Source: Neisseria sp.
GTDB taxonomy: Bacteria; Pseudomonadota; Gammaproteobacteria; Burkholderiales; Neisseriaceae
Assembly: GCA_030538415.1 (NCBI GenBank)
Contig: JAUNTY010000004.1
Span: forward strand, 1-64,000
Direction: 5' to 3'
Length of the DNA stretch: 64,000 nt
Shown here piece by piece: positions 47,973 through 58,041 of this stretch (the first letter of the stretch is position 1; each line of letters opens with the position of its first letter). A model generated the notes under the pieces. The model worked only from the letters and a program-made list of their open reading frames with translations, was not told the DNA's origin and ran no database searches. The position numbers and the translations under genes were made by a program.

Positions 47973-49160
47973 ATGACGCAACAAGTCTTAACTGTTTTAG
48001 GCAGCACCGGCAGCATAGGCGTGAGCACGCTTGATGTCGTTGCCCGCCATCCCGACAAATTCCGCGTGTTCGCACTGGCGGGGCACCGCCAAGTGGAAAA
48101 ACTGGCGGCGCAATGCGTGCAGTTTGCCCCTCAATTTGCCGTGGTCGCCGATGCGGATTGCGCGGCGGATTTGGCAGGCCGTCTGAAAGCCGCAGACTGC
48201 AAAACCGAAGTGTTGCACGGCGCACAAGCCTTGTGCGAGGTTGCAGCGGCCGATGAAGTCAGCGGCGTGATGGCCGCGATTGTCGGCGCGGCGGGGTTGC
48301 CCTCGGCGCTGGCAGCGGCCAAAGCGGGCAAAACCATTTATCTGGCCAACAAAGAAACACTGGTGGTGTCGGGCGCGCTGTTTATGCAAACAGCGGCTGC
48401 GGGCAGCGCGAAAGTGCTGCCCATCGACAGCGAACACAACGCGATTTACCAGGTATTGCCGCACGATTACCAAGGCCGTCTGAACGCCCACGGCATTCAG
48501 TCGATTATCCTCACCGCCTCGGGCGGCCCTTTTCTCGACACCGATTTGGCCGCTTTTGACGCGATTACCCCCGCGCAGGCGGTGAAACATCCCAATTGGA
48601 GCATGGGGCAGAAAATTTCCGTCGATTCCGCCACCATGATGAACAAGGGCTTGGAATTGATCGAAGCGCATTGGCTCTTCAACTGCCCGCCCGACAAGCT
48701 GGAAGTGGTGATTCATCCGCAGTCGGTGATACACAGCATGGTGCGCTACCTCGACGGCTCGGTGCTGGCGCAGATGGGCAACCCCGATATGCGCACGCCG
48801 ATTGCCTATTGCTTGGGCTTGCCCGAGCGCATCGAATCGGGCGTGGGCGCATTGGATTTCGGCAGCTTGAGCGGGCTGACTTTCCGCGAGCCGGATTTCG
48901 CCCGTTTTCCGTGTTTGAAACTGGCTTATGAAGCGATGTACGCGGGCGGCGGCGCGGCCTGCGTATTGAATGCCGCCAATGAAGAAGCGGTGGCCGCCTT
49001 TTTGAGCGGGCAAATCCGCTTTACCGACATCGCCCGCGTGGTCGGCGAATGCCTGCAACAAGGCTTTTCAGACGGTCTCAATGATTTGGACGGCCTGTTG
49101 GCGCAAGACGCGCGCACCCGCGCCGCCGCGCAGCAGCAGATTGCCGCCTTGCGCGGTTGA
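47973..49160 (+). CDS. dxr: 1-deoxy-D-xylulose 5-phosphate reductoisomerase
   Basis: Dxr catalyses the first committed step of the MEP isoprenoid pathway, feeding UppS. The 395-residue protein shows the NADPH site [15 protein letters not shown], the substrate-site motifs [10 protein letters not shown] and [20 protein letters not shown], and a C-terminal helical domain. Uptake sequences encode GRLKA, GRLNA and SDGLNDLDG inside the frame. ATG at 47973 is chosen by homology; the longer frame is spacer. Confidence 0.97.
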   Translation: MTQQVLTVLGSTGSIGVSTLDVVARHPDKFRVFALAGHRQVEKLAAQCVQFAPQFAVVADADCAADLAGRLKAADCKTEVLHGAQALCEVAAADEVSGVMAAIVGAAGLPSALAAAKAGKTIYLANKETLVVSGALFMQTAAAGSAKVLPIDSEHNAIYQVLPHDYQGRLNAHGIQSIILTASGGPFLDTDLAAFDAITPAQAVKHPNWSMGQKISVDSATMMNKGLELIEAHWLFNCPPDKLEVVIHPQSVIHSMVRYLDGSVLAQMGNPDMRTPIAYCLGLPERIESGVGALDFGSLSGLTFREPDFARFPCLKLAYEAMYAGGGAACVLNAANEEAVAAFLSGQIRFTDIARVVGECLQQGFSDGLNDLDGLLAQDARTRAAAQQQIAALRG

Positions 49161-49178
49161 CCTTAACAAGGAACAGTT

Positions 49179-50516
49179 TTGACGATTTTAGCTTTTATCG
49201 TAGCGATTTTGATACTGGTGAGCCTGCATGAGTTCGGCCACTATATAGTCGCGCGTTGGTGCGGCGTGAAAGTCGTGCGCTTTTCGGTCGGCTTCGGCAA
49301 ACCGTTTTTCAAGAAAAAACGCGGCGATACCGAATGGTGCCTCGCGCCGATTCCCTTGGGCGGCTATGTGAAAATGGTCGATACCCGCGAGGGCAATGTG
49401 GCCGAGGCCGATTTACCGTATGCGTTTGACAAACAGCATCCGGCCAAGCGCATCGCCATCGTGGCCGCGGGGCCGCTCACCAATCTGGCTTTGGCGGCAT
49501 TTTTGTATGGCTTGAGCTTTTCCTTCGGCGTGACCGAAATCCGCCCGTTTGTCGGCACGGTCGAGCCGTCCAGCATTGCCGCCCGCGCCGGTTTCCAGCC
49601 AGGCGACCACATCCGCTCGGTCAACGGCGTGGCGGTGAAAGACTGGGGCGACGCGCAAACCGAAATGGTGTTGAATCTGGATGCGGGCAAAGTCGATGTG
49701 GCGGTCACGACGGAAAACGGCGCACAAGCGGTGCGCAGTATTGATGTGGCCGGTACGGCGGCAGCGGCCGATGTGGCGAAGCAAAACGGCAACATCGGCT
49801 TGTGGCCGTTCAAGGTGACCAACCAGATTGGCATGGTATTGGCAGGCAGCCCGGCCGAGCGCGCCGGTTTGCAGAAGGGTGACACGCTGCTGAGCGCCAA
49901 CGGTGAAAAGCTGGAAACTTGGGCGCAGTGGGCGGCATTGTTCCGCCAAAGCCCAGGGCAGCTGATTCAGCTTGAGTATATGCGCGGCGACCAAACCCTG
50001 GGCGCTGGTTTGCGCCCCGATTCGGAAGAGCTTTCAGACGGCACCCTGATTGGCAAAGTGGGGCTGGCTGCCGAGCGCGATCAGGCATGGAACGATAAAA
50101 TCAGCCACCGCTTCACCCCGTCGGTGCCGGAAGCGTTTGCCATGGGCTGGGAAAAAATGTGGCATTATTCGGCATTGACCGTAAAATTTTTCGGCAAGCT
50201 CGTCACCGGCCAGGCTTCGATGAGCCATATTTCGGGGCCGCTGACGATTGCTGATGTGGCCGGGCGCTCCGCCGCCATCGGTTTGCAGAGCTATCTGGAA
50301 TTTCTGGCGTTGGTGAGTGTGAGCCTCGGCGTGTTGAATTTATTGCCGATTCCGGTGTTGGACGGCGGTCACTTGGTGTATTATACCGCCGAGTGGATAC
50401 GCGGCAAGCCGTTGAGCGAGCGCATCCAGATGCTCGGCTTGCGCTTCGGCATCATCGCCATGCTCATGCTGATGCTGGTGGCCTTCTTTAACGATATAAC
50501 CCGTTTGTTTGGATAA
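49179..50516 (+). CDS. rseP: Site-2 zinc metalloprotease RseP
   Basis: RseP is an inner-membrane protease that clears signal peptides and, in some bacteria, anti-sigma factors. The 445-residue protein has the zinc site HEFGH in the first helix and [11 protein letters not shown] in the third, with PDZ domains between ([14 protein letters not shown] and [14 protein letters not shown]). The only suitable start is TTG at 49179, after AACAAGGAACAG. It is 18 bp after dxr and 6 bp before bamA. An uptake sequence encodes SDGTLIG. Confidence 0.95.
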   Translation: MTILAFIVAILILVSLHEFGHYIVARWCGVKVVRFSVGFGKPFFKKKRGDTEWCLAPIPLGGYVKMVDTREGNVAEADLPYAFDKQHPAKRIAIVAAGPLTNLALAAFLYGLSFSFGVTEIRPFVGTVEPSSIAARAGFQPGDHIRSVNGVAVKDWGDAQTEMVLNLDAGKVDVAVTTENGAQAVRSIDVAGTAAAADVAKQNGNIGLWPFKVTNQIGMVLAGSPAERAGLQKGDTLLSANGEKLETWAQWAALFRQSPGQLIQLEYMRGDQTLGAGLRPDSEELSDGTLIGKVGLAAERDQAWNDKISHRFTPSVPEAFAMGWEKMWHYSALTVKFFGKLVTGQASMSHISGPLTIADVAGRSAAIGLQSYLEFLALVSVSLGVLNLLPIPVLDGGHLVYYTAEWIRGKPLSERIQMLGLRFGIIAMLMLMLVAFFNDITRLFG

Positions 50517-50522
50517 GATCTT

Positions 50523-52901
50523 ATGAAATTGAAACAACTGACCGCAACCCTGATGATGCTGAGCCTGTCGCCGTTGGCGCTGGCCGATTTCACCATTCAG
50601 GATATCCGTGTAGAAGGCCTGCAGCGCACCGAACCCTCCACCGTGTTCAACTACCTGCCGGTGAAAGTGGGTGACACCTTTACCGACGCGCGCGGCGAAG
50701 AAATCATCAAAAATCTTTACGCCACCGGCTTTTTCGATGATGTGCGCGTGGAAACAATGGGCAACCAGGTGTTGCTGACCGTGGTGGAGCGCCCCACCAT
50801 CAGCACGCTCAACATCACCGGCGCCAAAATGCTGCAAAACAATGTCATCAAGCAGAATTTCAACAGTTTCGGCCTGGCCGAATCGCAGCCGTTTAATCAG
50901 GCGACCCTCAATCAGGCCATCTCCGGTCTGAAGCAGGAATACATCAGCCGCGGCAAGCAGTCGGTGGAAATCACACCCACCGTCACCCGTCTGGCGCGCA
51001 ACCGCGTGGCCATTGATGTGAAAATTGATGAAGGCAAAAGCACCAAAATCACCGACATCAATTTTGAAGGCAACGAGCACTATTCCGACCGCAAGCTGCA
51101 AAACCAGATGTCGCTGAGCGATGGCGGCGTGTGGACCTGGCTGACCAAAAGCAACCAGTTTAACGAGCAGAAATTCAACCAAGATTTGGAGCGCGTATCC
51201 GAGTTTTACCAAAACAACGGCTATTTCGATTTCCGCATCCTGAATACCGATATCGAAACCAACGACGACAAAACCAAGCAGACCATCAACATCACCGTGC
51301 ATGAAGGCGAGCGCTACCGCTGGGGCGATGTGCAAATCGCGGGCGACACCCGCGAAGTATCGAAAGAGAGCCTCTACAAGCTGCTGACCATGAAAAAAGG
51401 CAGATGGTATGACCGCCAGCGCATGGTCGACAGCCTGCAGGCGATGCAGACGGCCATGGGCAGCGCAGGCTATGCGTTCAGTGAAATCAACGTGCAGCCC
51501 GTGCCCAATCCCGACACCCGCGTGGTGGATTTTGTGTTGCTGGTCGAGCCCGGCCGCAAAGTATATGTGAATGAAATCAACATCAGCGGCAACAACAAAA
51601 CCCGCGATGAAGTCATCCGCCGCGAACTGCGCCAGATGGAAGCCGCGCCTTACGACACCTCCAAGCTGCAGCGCTCGAAAGAGCGCGTGGAGTTGCTCGG
51701 CTATTTCGACAACGTGCAGTTTGACGCCAAACCCGTGGCCGGTACGCCCGACCAGGTGGATTTGGACATGTCGCTGCAGGAACGCTCCACCGGTTCGCTT
51801 GATTTGAGCGCGGGCTGGGTGCAGGATACCGGTCTGGTGATGTCGCTGGGCGTGGCGCAAGACAACCTCTTCGGCACCGGCAAATCGGTGGCCGCGCGCG
51901 TGTCGCGCAGTAAAACCACTCAAAATGCCTCGCTGTCGTTTACCGATCCCTATTTTACCCCTGACGGCGTGAGCCTCGGTTATGATTTGTATGGCCGCGT
52001 CTACGACCCGCGCAAGGCCACTTCCAGCACGCAGCAATACAAAACCACCACCTTGGGCGCCGGCGTGCGCATGGGCGTGCCGGTGACCGAATACGACCGC
52101 GTCAACTTCAAGCTCGGTGCCGAGCATCTGACCGTGAACACTTATGCCGGTGCGCCGATGCGCTACCGCGACTTTATCGAACAATACGGTGAAGGCACCG
52201 ACGGTGTGGGTAAATTCAAAGGCTGGATTCTGAAGGGCGGCATCGGCTGGGGTCGCAACAAGACCGACAGCGCCCTGTGGCCGACACGCGGCTACATCAC
52301 CGGCGTCAACCTCGACGGCGGCCTGCCCGGCGGCGATTTGCAATACTACAGCCTTACCCACAACCAGACCTGGTTCTTCCCGCTCTCCAAGGACTTCACC
52401 CTGATGCTGGGCGGCGAAGTCGGTTATGCCGACGGCTACGGCAAAACCAAAGAGCTGCCGTTTTTTGAAAACTTCTACGGCGGCGGTTTGGGCTCGGTGC
52501 GCGGTTACGAGAGCGGCACGCTCGGCCCCAAAGTGTATGACGACGACGGCGACGTCATCAGCTACGGCGGCAACAAGAAAGCCAATGCGACGGCTGAATT
52601 GTTATTCCCGATGCCGGGCGTAAAAGACGCACGCACCGTGCGCCTGAGCGCGTTTGCCGATGTAGGTAGCGTGTGGGACGGCAAAACCTATACTGCTGCC
52701 GATAGTGATAATGGTGCCAGCGTTTACGGTCGTCGCGCCCACAAATCTTCATTCAAGGAAGAGCTGCGTTATTCCACCGGTATGGCCGTGACCTGGCTGT
52801 CGCCGCTGGGGCCGATGAAGTTCAGCTATGCGTATCCGCTGAACAAGAAAAAAGGCGATGAAATCCAGCGCTTCCAATTCCAATTGGGCACCACGTTCTG
52901 A
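50523..52901 (+). CDS. bamA: Outer membrane protein assembly factor BamA
   Basis: BamA inserts beta-barrel proteins, including the adhesin anchor encoded earlier in the window. The 792-residue precursor has a signal peptide ending LSPLALA, five POTRA domains (about residues 22-420) and a C-terminal barrel. The conserved lid-loop motif reads SVRGYESGTLGP and the C-terminus ends in a phenylalanine (QFQLGTTF). It follows rseP after 6 bp and precedes skp, the standard envelope order. Confidence 0.97.
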   Translation: MKLKQLTATLMMLSLSPLALADFTIQDIRVEGLQRTEPSTVFNYLPVKVGDTFTDARGEEIIKNLYATGFFDDVRVETMGNQVLLTVVERPTISTLNITGAKMLQNNVIKQNFNSFGLAESQPFNQATLNQAISGLKQEYISRGKQSVEITPTVTRLARNRVAIDVKIDEGKSTKITDINFEGNEHYSDRKLQNQMSLSDGGVWTWLTKSNQFNEQKFNQDLERVSEFYQNNGYFDFRILNTDIETNDDKTKQTINITVHEGERYRWGDVQIAGDTREVSKESLYKLLTMKKGRWYDRQRMVDSLQAMQTAMGSAGYAFSEINVQPVPNPDTRVVDFVLLVEPGRKVYVNEINISGNNKTRDEVIRRELRQMEAAPYDTSKLQRSKERVELLGYFDNVQFDAKPVAGTPDQVDLDMSLQERSTGSLDLSAGWVQDTGLVMSLGVAQDNLFGTGKSVAARVSRSKTTQNASLSFTDPYFTPDGVSLGYDLYGRVYDPRKATSSTQQYKTTTLGAGVRMGVPVTEYDRVNFKLGAEHLTVNTYAGAPMRYRDFIEQYGEGTDGVGKFKGWILKGGIGWGRNKTDSALWPTRGYITGVNLDGGLPGGDLQYYSLTHNQTWFFPLSKDFTLMLGGEVGYADGYGKTKELPFFENFYGGGLGSVRGYESGTLGPKVYDDDGDVISYGGNKKANATAELLFPMPGVKDARTVRLSAFADVGSVWDGKTYTAADSDNGASVYGRRAHKSSFKEELRYSTGMAVTWLSPLGPMKFSYAYPLNKKKGDEIQRFQFQLGTTF

Positions 52902-52932
52902 TCGGGTTGCCCGACAGCAAAGAGAATTTGTT

Positions 52933-53445
52933 ATGAATGCATCTTCATGTTTCATCCGCTGGAGTGCCGCAGCCCTGCTGGGTTGCGGCCTGCTCAGCCC
53001 GGCCGTTGCCGCCGAAAGCCTGCAGAAGCTCGGCTTTATCAATACCGAGCGCGTGTATCAGGAGTCGAAGCAGGCGCAGGGCATCCAGCAAACGCTGGAG
53101 AAGGAATTCAGCAGCCGCCAGCAGGCGCTGCAGAAGCTGCAGGCCGAAGGCGAAGCGGCTGAAAAGGCATTGGCTTCCGACCGTCTGCAGGGCGCCAAGC
53201 GGGATGAGGCGGTGAGGCATCTGGGCGAGCTGGTGCGCCAGTTCCGCCTGCAGCAGGCGCAGTTGGCGGAGGAATACAATCTGCGCCGCAATGAAGAATT
53301 TGCCGCCCTGCAGCAAAATGCCAATAATGTGATTGTCGAGCTGGCCAAAAAAGAAGGCTATGACCTGATTATTCAGGATGCCGTGTATGTGGACAGGAAA
53401 TTCGATATTACCGACAGCGTCATCAAGGCGCTCAACAGCCGCTGA
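52933..53445 (+). CDS. skp: Periplasmic chaperone Skp/OmpH
   Basis: Skp keeps unfolded outer-membrane proteins soluble on the way to BamA. The 170-residue precursor has a signal peptide ending SPAVAA, the start motif KLGFINTERVYQESKQAQGI, a long Gln/Glu-rich coiled-coil arm (EKEFSSRQQALQKLQAEGEA) and the C-terminal YDLIIQDAVYVDRKFDITDS (in part). ATG at 52933 follows AAAGAGAATTTGTT. Confidence 0.94.
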   Translation: MNASSCFIRWSAAALLGCGLLSPAVAAESLQKLGFINTERVYQESKQAQGIQQTLEKEFSSRQQALQKLQAEGEAAEKALASDRLQGAKRDEAVRHLGELVRQFRLQQAQLAEEYNLRRNEEFAALQQNANNVIVELAKKEGYDLIIQDAVYVDRKFDITDSVIKALNSR

Positions 53446-53483
53446 GCGGTAACGCGCAGGATTTTCAGACGGCCTCAACCATC

Positions 53484-54536
53484 ATGAGCAGACAAATTTA
53501 TACTTTATCGCAAATTGTTGCCGAGCTGGGCGGCGAGTGGCGCGGCGAAGACATCGGCATTGCCGCCGTGCAGCCGCTGGCCGACGCCAGCGCCGACCAC
53601 ATCAGTTTTCTGGCTAACCCGAAATACAAGTCGGATGTGGCGCAAAGTCGTGCGGGTGCCGTGATTGTCAGCCCGAAAATGGCTGATGAATTTGAAGGCC
53701 GCAACCTGATTGTCGCCGACGACCCTTATCTCTATTTCGCCAAAGTGGCGCGCCTGTTTTCGCCGGTGGCTTTGGCGGTGGCGGGCGTGCATCCGACGGC
53801 GGTGATTGAACCGACTGCCAGCGTGCCCGCCAGTTGCGAAATCGGCGCGCACGTGTATATCGGCAGCAACACCGTATTGGGCGAGGGCTGCCGCATTCTG
53901 GCGGGCGCGGTGGTCGAACACGACTGCAGGCTCGGCAACCGGGTGGTGATTCATCCGAATGCGGTCATCTATCACGGCTGCACTTTGGGCGAGCGCGTGG
54001 AAATCCACGGCGGCAGCGTGATTGGTGCCGACGGCTTCGGCCTGGCATTTGCCGGTGATTCATGGTTCAAAATCCCGCAAACCGGCGGCGTCACCCTCGG
54101 CGATGATGTCGAAATCGGCGCCAACAGCATGATAGACCGCGGCGCAATGGCCGATACCGTGGTCGGCAAAGGCACCAAAATCGACAATCAGGTGCAAATC
54201 GGCCACAACTGCCAAATCGGCGAACACACCGTGATTGCCGCCTGCGCGGGCATTTCCGGCAGCACCAAAATCGGCTCTTATTGCATCATCGGCGGCGCGG
54301 CGATGTTTGTCGGCCACATCGAAATCGCCGACAAAACCACCATCGGCGGCGGCACCGCCGTCACCCATTCGATTAAAGAACCCGGTCATTACGCCACTTG
54401 CTATCCGCTGCAAACCCATAAGGAATGGGCGCGCAATGCCGTACATGTGCGCCACTTGAGCGATATGGCCAAGCGCATCAAACAACTCGAGCAGCGTTTG
54501 GAAGCGCTGCAACCTATTGAAAATAACAAGGACTGA
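53484..54536 (+). CDS. lpxD: UDP-3-O-acylglucosamine N-acyltransferase
   Basis: LpxD adds the second hydroxyacyl chain in lipid A synthesis. The 350-residue protein has an N-terminal uridine-binding domain ([20 protein letters not shown]) and a left-handed beta-helix of hexapeptide repeats. The catalytic His region reads [22 protein letters not shown]-terminal helix ([18 protein letters not shown]) closes it. The reverse uptake sequence TTTTCAGACGGCCT lies just before the start. It is in the lpxD-fabZ-lpxA row. Confidence 0.97.
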   Translation: MSRQIYTLSQIVAELGGEWRGEDIGIAAVQPLADASADHISFLANPKYKSDVAQSRAGAVIVSPKMADEFEGRNLIVADDPYLYFAKVARLFSPVALAVAGVHPTAVIEPTASVPASCEIGAHVYIGSNTVLGEGCRILAGAVVEHDCRLGNRVVIHPNAVIYHGCTLGERVEIHGGSVIGADGFGLAFAGDSWFKIPQTGGVTLGDDVEIGANSMIDRGAMADTVVGKGTKIDNQVQIGHNCQIGEHTVIAACAGISGSTKIGSYCIIGGAAMFVGHIEIADKTTIGGGTAVTHSIKEPGHYATCYPLQTHKEWARNAVHVRHLSDMAKRIKQLEQRLEALQPIENNKD

Positions 54537-54540
54537 CTGC

Positions 54541-54996
54541 ATGGATATCCAACTTCCGATTGAAGCCAAAGACATTCAAAAACTGATTCCCCATCGCTAT
54601 CCGTTTTTGCTGATTGACCGCATTACCGCCTTTGAAAGCATGAAAAGCCTGACTGCGATTAAAAACGTCAGCATGAACGAGCCGCAGTTTCAGGGTCATT
54701 TCCCCGGTTTCCCGGTGATGCCCGGCGTATTGATTATCGAGGCTTTGGCGCAAACCTGCGGCACGCTGGCGATTCTCAGCGAAGGCGGCCGCAAGGAAGA
54801 AGAGATTTACTTCTTCGCCGGTATCGACAATGCCCGCTTCAAGCGCCAGGTGATTCCGGGCGACCAGCTGGTTTTCAACGTAGAGTTGATTGCCAACAAG
54901 CGCGGCATCGGCAAATTCAAGGCCGTGGCTACGGTCGACGGCCAAGTTGCGGTAGAAGCCGAAATCATGTGTGCCAAGCGCGCCGTAGAAATGTAA
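54541..54996 (+). CDS. fabZ: 3-hydroxyacyl-ACP dehydratase FabZ
   Basis: FabZ dehydrates 3-hydroxyacyl-ACP in fatty-acid synthesis and competes with LpxA for substrate. The 151-residue hot-dog enzyme has the active-site His in [11 protein letters not shown] and Glu in [23 protein letters not shown] is the usual N-terminal motif. It starts 4 bp after lpxD. Confidence 0.97.
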   Translation: MDIQLPIEAKDIQKLIPHRYPFLLIDRITAFESMKSLTAIKNVSMNEPQFQGHFPGFPVMPGVLIIEALAQTCGTLAILSEGGRKEEEIYFFAGIDNARFKRQVIPGDQLVFNVELIANKRGIGKFKAVATVDGQVAVEAEIMCAKRAVEM

Positions 54997-55028
54997 TGGC
55001 TGAGGCCGTCTGAAACGCACGGCAGCGA

Positions 55029-55130
55029 TATAGCCAATTAAAATAAAGCACGCTTTCGTTGTTTCGCCTTGACGTATTCGATTACTGTTTGCGACTCACC
55101 GCCTTGATTGTTTTTATTTTGACCGACTAT
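55029..55130. mobile_element. Degenerate Correia-type element between fabZ and lpxA
   Basis: TATAGCCAATTAAAATAAAGC at the left and TTTTATTTTGACCGACTAT at the right frame a decayed core (CGTTGTTTCGCCTTGACG, GCGACTCACCGCCTTG). It has lost much of the standard sequence. Confidence 0.6.
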
Positions 55131-55190
55131 GCCGTGCGTTTCAGACGGCCTGAAATCTTTACGATGCATTTATCATAAAAGGAGCGTTTG

Positions 55191-55967
55191 ATGAGCCTTA
55201 TCCATCCTACCGCCATCGTCGACCCCAAAGCAGAGCTCGACAGCAGTGTGAAAGTCGGCCCCTATACCCTCATCGGCCCGAATGTGCAAATCGGCGCGGG
55301 CACCGAAATCGGCCCGCACGCCGTCATCGAAGGCCACACCACCATCGGTGACAACAACAAGATTTTCCAGTTTGCCTCGCTCGGCGCGCAGCCGCAAGAC
55401 AAGAAATACGCAGGCGAACCCACCCGCCTGATTATCGGCAACGGCAACACCATCCGCGAATTCACCACCTTCAATCTCGGCACCGTCACCGGCATCGGCG
55501 AAACCCGCATCGGCGACGACAACTGGATGATGGCCTATGTGCATCTGGCGCACGACTGTGTGGTCGGCAGCCACACCATTTTCGCCAACAATGCTTCCTT
55601 GGCCGGGCATGTGACCATCGGCGACTATGTGGTGCTCGGCGGCTACACGCTGGTGTTCCAGTTTTGCCACATCGGCGATTACGCCATGACCGCCTTCGCC
55701 GCAGGCGTACACAAAGACGTGCCGCCGTATTTCATGGCATCGGGCTACCGCGCCGAACCGGCCGGGCTCAACAGCGAAGGCATGCGCCGCAACGGCTTCA
55801 CCCCCGAGCAGATTGCCCGCGTGAAAGACGTGTATAAAACCATCTACCGCAGCGGCATGAATTTCGACGATGCCAAGGCAGAAGTATTGGCCATGAGCGT
55901 TGATGCGCCCGAGCTGGCGGTGTTCAAAGACTTTTTCGAAGCATCCACGCGCGGGATTATCCGTTAG
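55191..55967 (+). CDS. lpxA: UDP-N-acetylglucosamine acyltransferase
   Basis: LpxA carries out the first lipid A step and sets the primary acyl-chain length. The 258-residue protein is a beta-helix of hexapeptide repeats with the catalytic His in [11 protein letters not shown] and a C-terminal helical domain ending STRGIIR. The position matching His144 of E. coli LpxA (AVHQFC) reads TLVFQFC here, so it is Phe. ATG at 55191 follows AAAAGGAGCGTTTG; a TTG one codon earlier is less likely. Canonical ATGCCGTCTGAA uptake sequences form its terminator. Confidence 0.97.
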   Translation: MSLIHPTAIVDPKAELDSSVKVGPYTLIGPNVQIGAGTEIGPHAVIEGHTTIGDNNKIFQFASLGAQPQDKKYAGEPTRLIIGNGNTIREFTTFNLGTVTGIGETRIGDDNWMMAYVHLAHDCVVGSHTIFANNASLAGHVTIGDYVVLGGYTLVFQFCHIGDYAMTAFAAGVHKDVPPYFMASGYRAEPAGLNSEGMRRNGFTPEQIARVKDVYKTIYRSGMNFDDAKAEVLAMSVDAPELAVFKDFFEASTRGIIR

Positions 55968-55982
55968 GCCGGTTGCTATAGC

Positions 55983-56018
55983 AAAGATGCCGTCTGAAAC
56001 CTTTCAGACGGCATCTTT
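55983..56018. terminator. Paired ATG-type uptake sequences after lpxA
   Basis: AAAGATGCCGTCTGAAA and TTTCAGACGGCATCTTT form a perfect stem with a 2-nt loop. Confidence 0.75.
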
Positions 56019-56020
56019 AG

Positions 56021-56098
56021 TATAGCCGTTTCAATTTAGATTGAGACAAGGCAGCAAGCCGCAGCAACGCTGTATCAAACTAAATTGAAACGGCTATA
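56021..56098. mobile_element. Internally deleted Correia-type element, 78 bp
   Basis: TATAGCCGTTTCAATTTAG and CTAAATTGAAACGGCTATA are long perfect ends. The core is shortened by loss of the GACAGTACAGATAGTACGGC part. The right end touches the stop codon of the next minus-strand gene. Confidence 0.8.
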
Positions 56099-56569
56099 TC
56101 ATTCAAGTGGCAGCGGTATGATGCGCCCCGGGGCAGCCGCCCCCTCGACCGGAAACTCTAACGCGCCAAAACTATAGTATGTGCTATCCAATATCTCCGC
56201 CACCGGTGGCGCAGGCAGGAACACCTCTCGCCCGTCAGGGTCTATCTCTCTCGGCGGAACATACAGGCCGTTTCCTTGATACGCCATATCGCCGGAGAAA
56301 GCGTGGTATATCTCGACATGATAAGCTGACAGCGCTCTCCCATCTGCCAATTTCAATGGAGCAGGCACAATTTTGATAAAATAGCCACCATCGGGACCAC
56401 CGCGGAACACCGCATCGGATGGGACATTTTCAGGTCGTTGCGGAGATGGCACTTCGATACCTTCAGGTTGCTCTTTGGATTCTGCATAGTAGGCCAAGGC
56501 GGTCACGACAAGAACGCCGAAAACCATGGCGGAAATGATCCACTTGGAGGATTTCACCTTATTTGCCAT
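56099..56569 (-). CDS. Membrane-anchored protein of unknown function
   Basis: This is a predicted 156-residue protein with one N-terminal membrane anchor (IISAMVFGVLVVTALAYYA) and a soluble periplasmic-facing domain rich in Pro and Tyr (PPREIDPDGREVFLPAPPVA). I recognise no family. The start follows GGAGTCGGT on the minus strand. The stop codon directly abuts a Correia element, so the original C-terminus may have been altered by that insertion. Confidence 0.75.
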   Translation of the reverse strand: MANKVKSSKWIISAMVFGVLVVTALAYYAESKEQPEGIEVPSPQRPENVPSDAVFRGGPDGGYFIKIVPAPLKLADGRALSAYHVEIYHAFSGDMAYQGNGLYVPPREIDPDGREVFLPAPPVAEILDSTYYSFGALEFPVEGAAAPGRIIPLPLE

Positions 56570-56586
56570 ACCGACTCCTCGAACCC

Positions 56587-56622
56587 AAGGCTTCCTGACA
56601 CCGCTACGTTGTCAGGAAGCCC
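56587..56622. repeat. Solo GAAGCC/TGTCAGG hairpin
   Basis: GGCTTCCTGACA and TGTCAGGAAGCC form a hairpin directly upstream of the unknown minus-strand gene. They match the ends of the element at 57386-57549. Confidence 0.55.
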
Positions 56623-56662
56623 TCAAGTATGTTGCAAAGATCTCAGCCTGATCATTCAGCCC

Positions 56663-56760
56663 GGATTTTAGAATCATCAAAATGACAGACCAGCCAAGCT
56701 GCGTTTTAAGCCCAACACCCGCCTGCGCGGATGCGACGGGCGGGGGCATTTTGCGCAGGT
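56663..56760. repeat. Right half of the composite repeat without a Correia insertion
   Basis: GGATTTTAGAATCATCAAAA runs straight into GACAGACCAGCCAAGCTGCG and then ACCCGCCTGCGCGGATGCGA, ending GCATTTTGCG. In copy A the same sequences are separated by a Correia element, so this is an empty site. Confidence 0.65.
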
Positions 56761-56794
56761 CTCAGCCTGATATGGCTTGACCATCAAACCACAT

Positions 56795-57373
56795 TCAAAT
56801 CTCTACTTTCGCGCCCAAGGCGGCGATAAATTGCGCGAGCCAAGCAGGATGGGCAGGCCAGGCGGGGGCGGTAACCAAGTGGCCGTCGGTGACGGCTTCG
56901 GTCACTTCGATGTCGGCATATTCGCCGCCCGCCGCGCGTACATCGGGGGCACAGGCGGGGTAGGCGGAGCAGGTTTTGCCGCGCAACACGCCCGCTGCGG
57001 CCAATAATTGCGCACCGTGGCAGACGGCGGCAATCGGTTTTTCATCCGAATCGAAATCGCGCACGATGGCGATGACGCGCTCGTTGAGGCGCAGGTATTC
57101 GGGCGCGCGGCCGCCGGGAATCACCAGGCCGATGTAGTTGTCGGGGTTGACCTGGTTGAAATCGTAATTGAGGGTGAAATTGTGGCCGCGTTTTTCGCTA
57201 TACGTCTGCTCGCCCTCGAAATCGTGCACGGCGGTGGCAATGTAGTCGCCCGCCTGTTTGTCGGGGCAGACGGCGTGCATGGTGTAGCCCAAGCCGCTCA
57301 AAAATTGAAACGGCACCATGGTTTCGTAGTCTTCGGCATAATCGCCGACCAGCATCAGAATCTGTTTGCTCAT
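56795..57373 (-). CDS. DJ-1/PfpI-family protein
   Basis: The 192-residue protein of the DJ-1/PfpI superfamily has the nucleophile elbow [10 protein letters not shown] with Cys118, the conserved acidic residue near the start (GDYAEDYET) and [17 protein letters not shown]. Relatives include glyoxalase III/deglycase-like and stress proteins. The exact activity is uncertain. GGAGAAACAAG on the minus strand precedes the ATG. An inverted-repeat element lies just upstream. Confidence 0.9.
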   Translation of the reverse strand: MSKQILMLVGDYAEDYETMVPFQFLSGLGYTMHAVCPDKQAGDYIATAVHDFEGEQTYSEKRGHNFTLNYDFNQVNPDNYIGLVIPGGRAPEYLRLNERVIAIVRDFDSDEKPIAAVCHGAQLLAAAGVLRGKTCSAYPACAPDVRAAGGEYADIEVTEAVTDGHLVTAPAWPAHPAWLAQFIAALGAKVEI

Positions 57374-57385
57374 CTTGTTTCTCCT

Positions 57386-57549
57386 TAGGGCTTTCTGACA
57401 ATTTGTTTACGAGGGGATTTTTGTTCCTGAAAATGCAGATGCAAGGCAAAAAACGCAGCAAGATTGGACATCTTGCGAGGCTTTTTAACGCAGCAGATGC
57501 GTTTTCAGGAACAAAAAGCACCTGTAAATCGAATTGTCAGGAAGCCCTA
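57386..57549. mobile_element. Miniature inverted-repeat element of 164 bp
   Basis: TAGGGCTTTCTGACAATT and AATTGTCAGGAAGCCCTA form the ends. Inside, TTTTTGTTCCTGAAAATGCA and CGTTTTCAGGAACAAAAA are inverted as well. TA at both ends suggests a TA target. The right end supplies the stop codon (TAG) of the NlpE-like gene. Confidence 0.7.
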
Positions 57550-57993
57550 GTATGTTTGATTAATCGGTTTGTGCAAGATATACGCCTCGGCCAACGCACC
57601 GCTGATGCGCTTACCGTCGGCATCCAGTGCAAATAATTGGTTTTCGGCAACAAAATAACGACGCGGCTCGCTGCCTGAGAGGGTAACGGTGTTGCCCGCT
57701 TCGTTCCAACTGAACGTGCCGCGACTGTCGAACACGCTTTCGGGGTTGCCGAGATAGGTTTCGCGCAGGCGGTATTCGCCGTTGCCGTGCAGGGTCAGCG
57801 CGGTGCGGATGCCGCTGCATGAGGCGCAGGGCAGGGTGCCGACATACATCCCCGGCCAGTCGAGCGCGTTGCGGGCGTTGTGGTGGTCGGGCACGCTTGC
57901 CGTGTCGGGCGCGGCAGGCGGATTGCCCTGAATGCAGGCGGCCAAGGCGAATGCGCCAATGCCTGCGATGATGCGGCGGAAAGGTTTCATCAT
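57547..57993 (-). CDS. NlpE N-terminal-domain lipoprotein
   Basis: This is a 148-residue predicted lipoprotein: a signal peptide with lipobox ALAAC, then one NlpE N-terminal domain with the CxxC motif (YVGTLPCASCSGIRTALTLH). E. coli NlpE, a copper and surface-stress sensor feeding Cpx, has a second domain that is absent here; many bacteria have only the first. Start at 57993 or 57990 (MMKPFRR). The final codon and stop overlap the end of an inverted-repeat element, so the last residues may be altered. Confidence 0.85.
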   Translation of the reverse strand: MMKPFRRIIAGIGAFALAACIQGNPPAAPDTASVPDHHNARNALDWPGMYVGTLPCASCSGIRTALTLHGNGEYRLRETYLGNPESVFDSRGTFSWNEAGNTVTLSGSEPRRYFVAENQLFALDADGKRISGALAEAYILHKPINQTY

Positions 57994-58041
57994 GATGAAC
58001 GGCCTGTTACTTGGATGTTGATTCAAAGGCCGTCTGAAAGC

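Noticed and set aside
50340..52361. 673-codon minus-strand frame opposite bamA
   Set aside because: Long antisense frame produced by GC-rich third positions of bamA; His/Gly/Ala-rich with no domain pattern.
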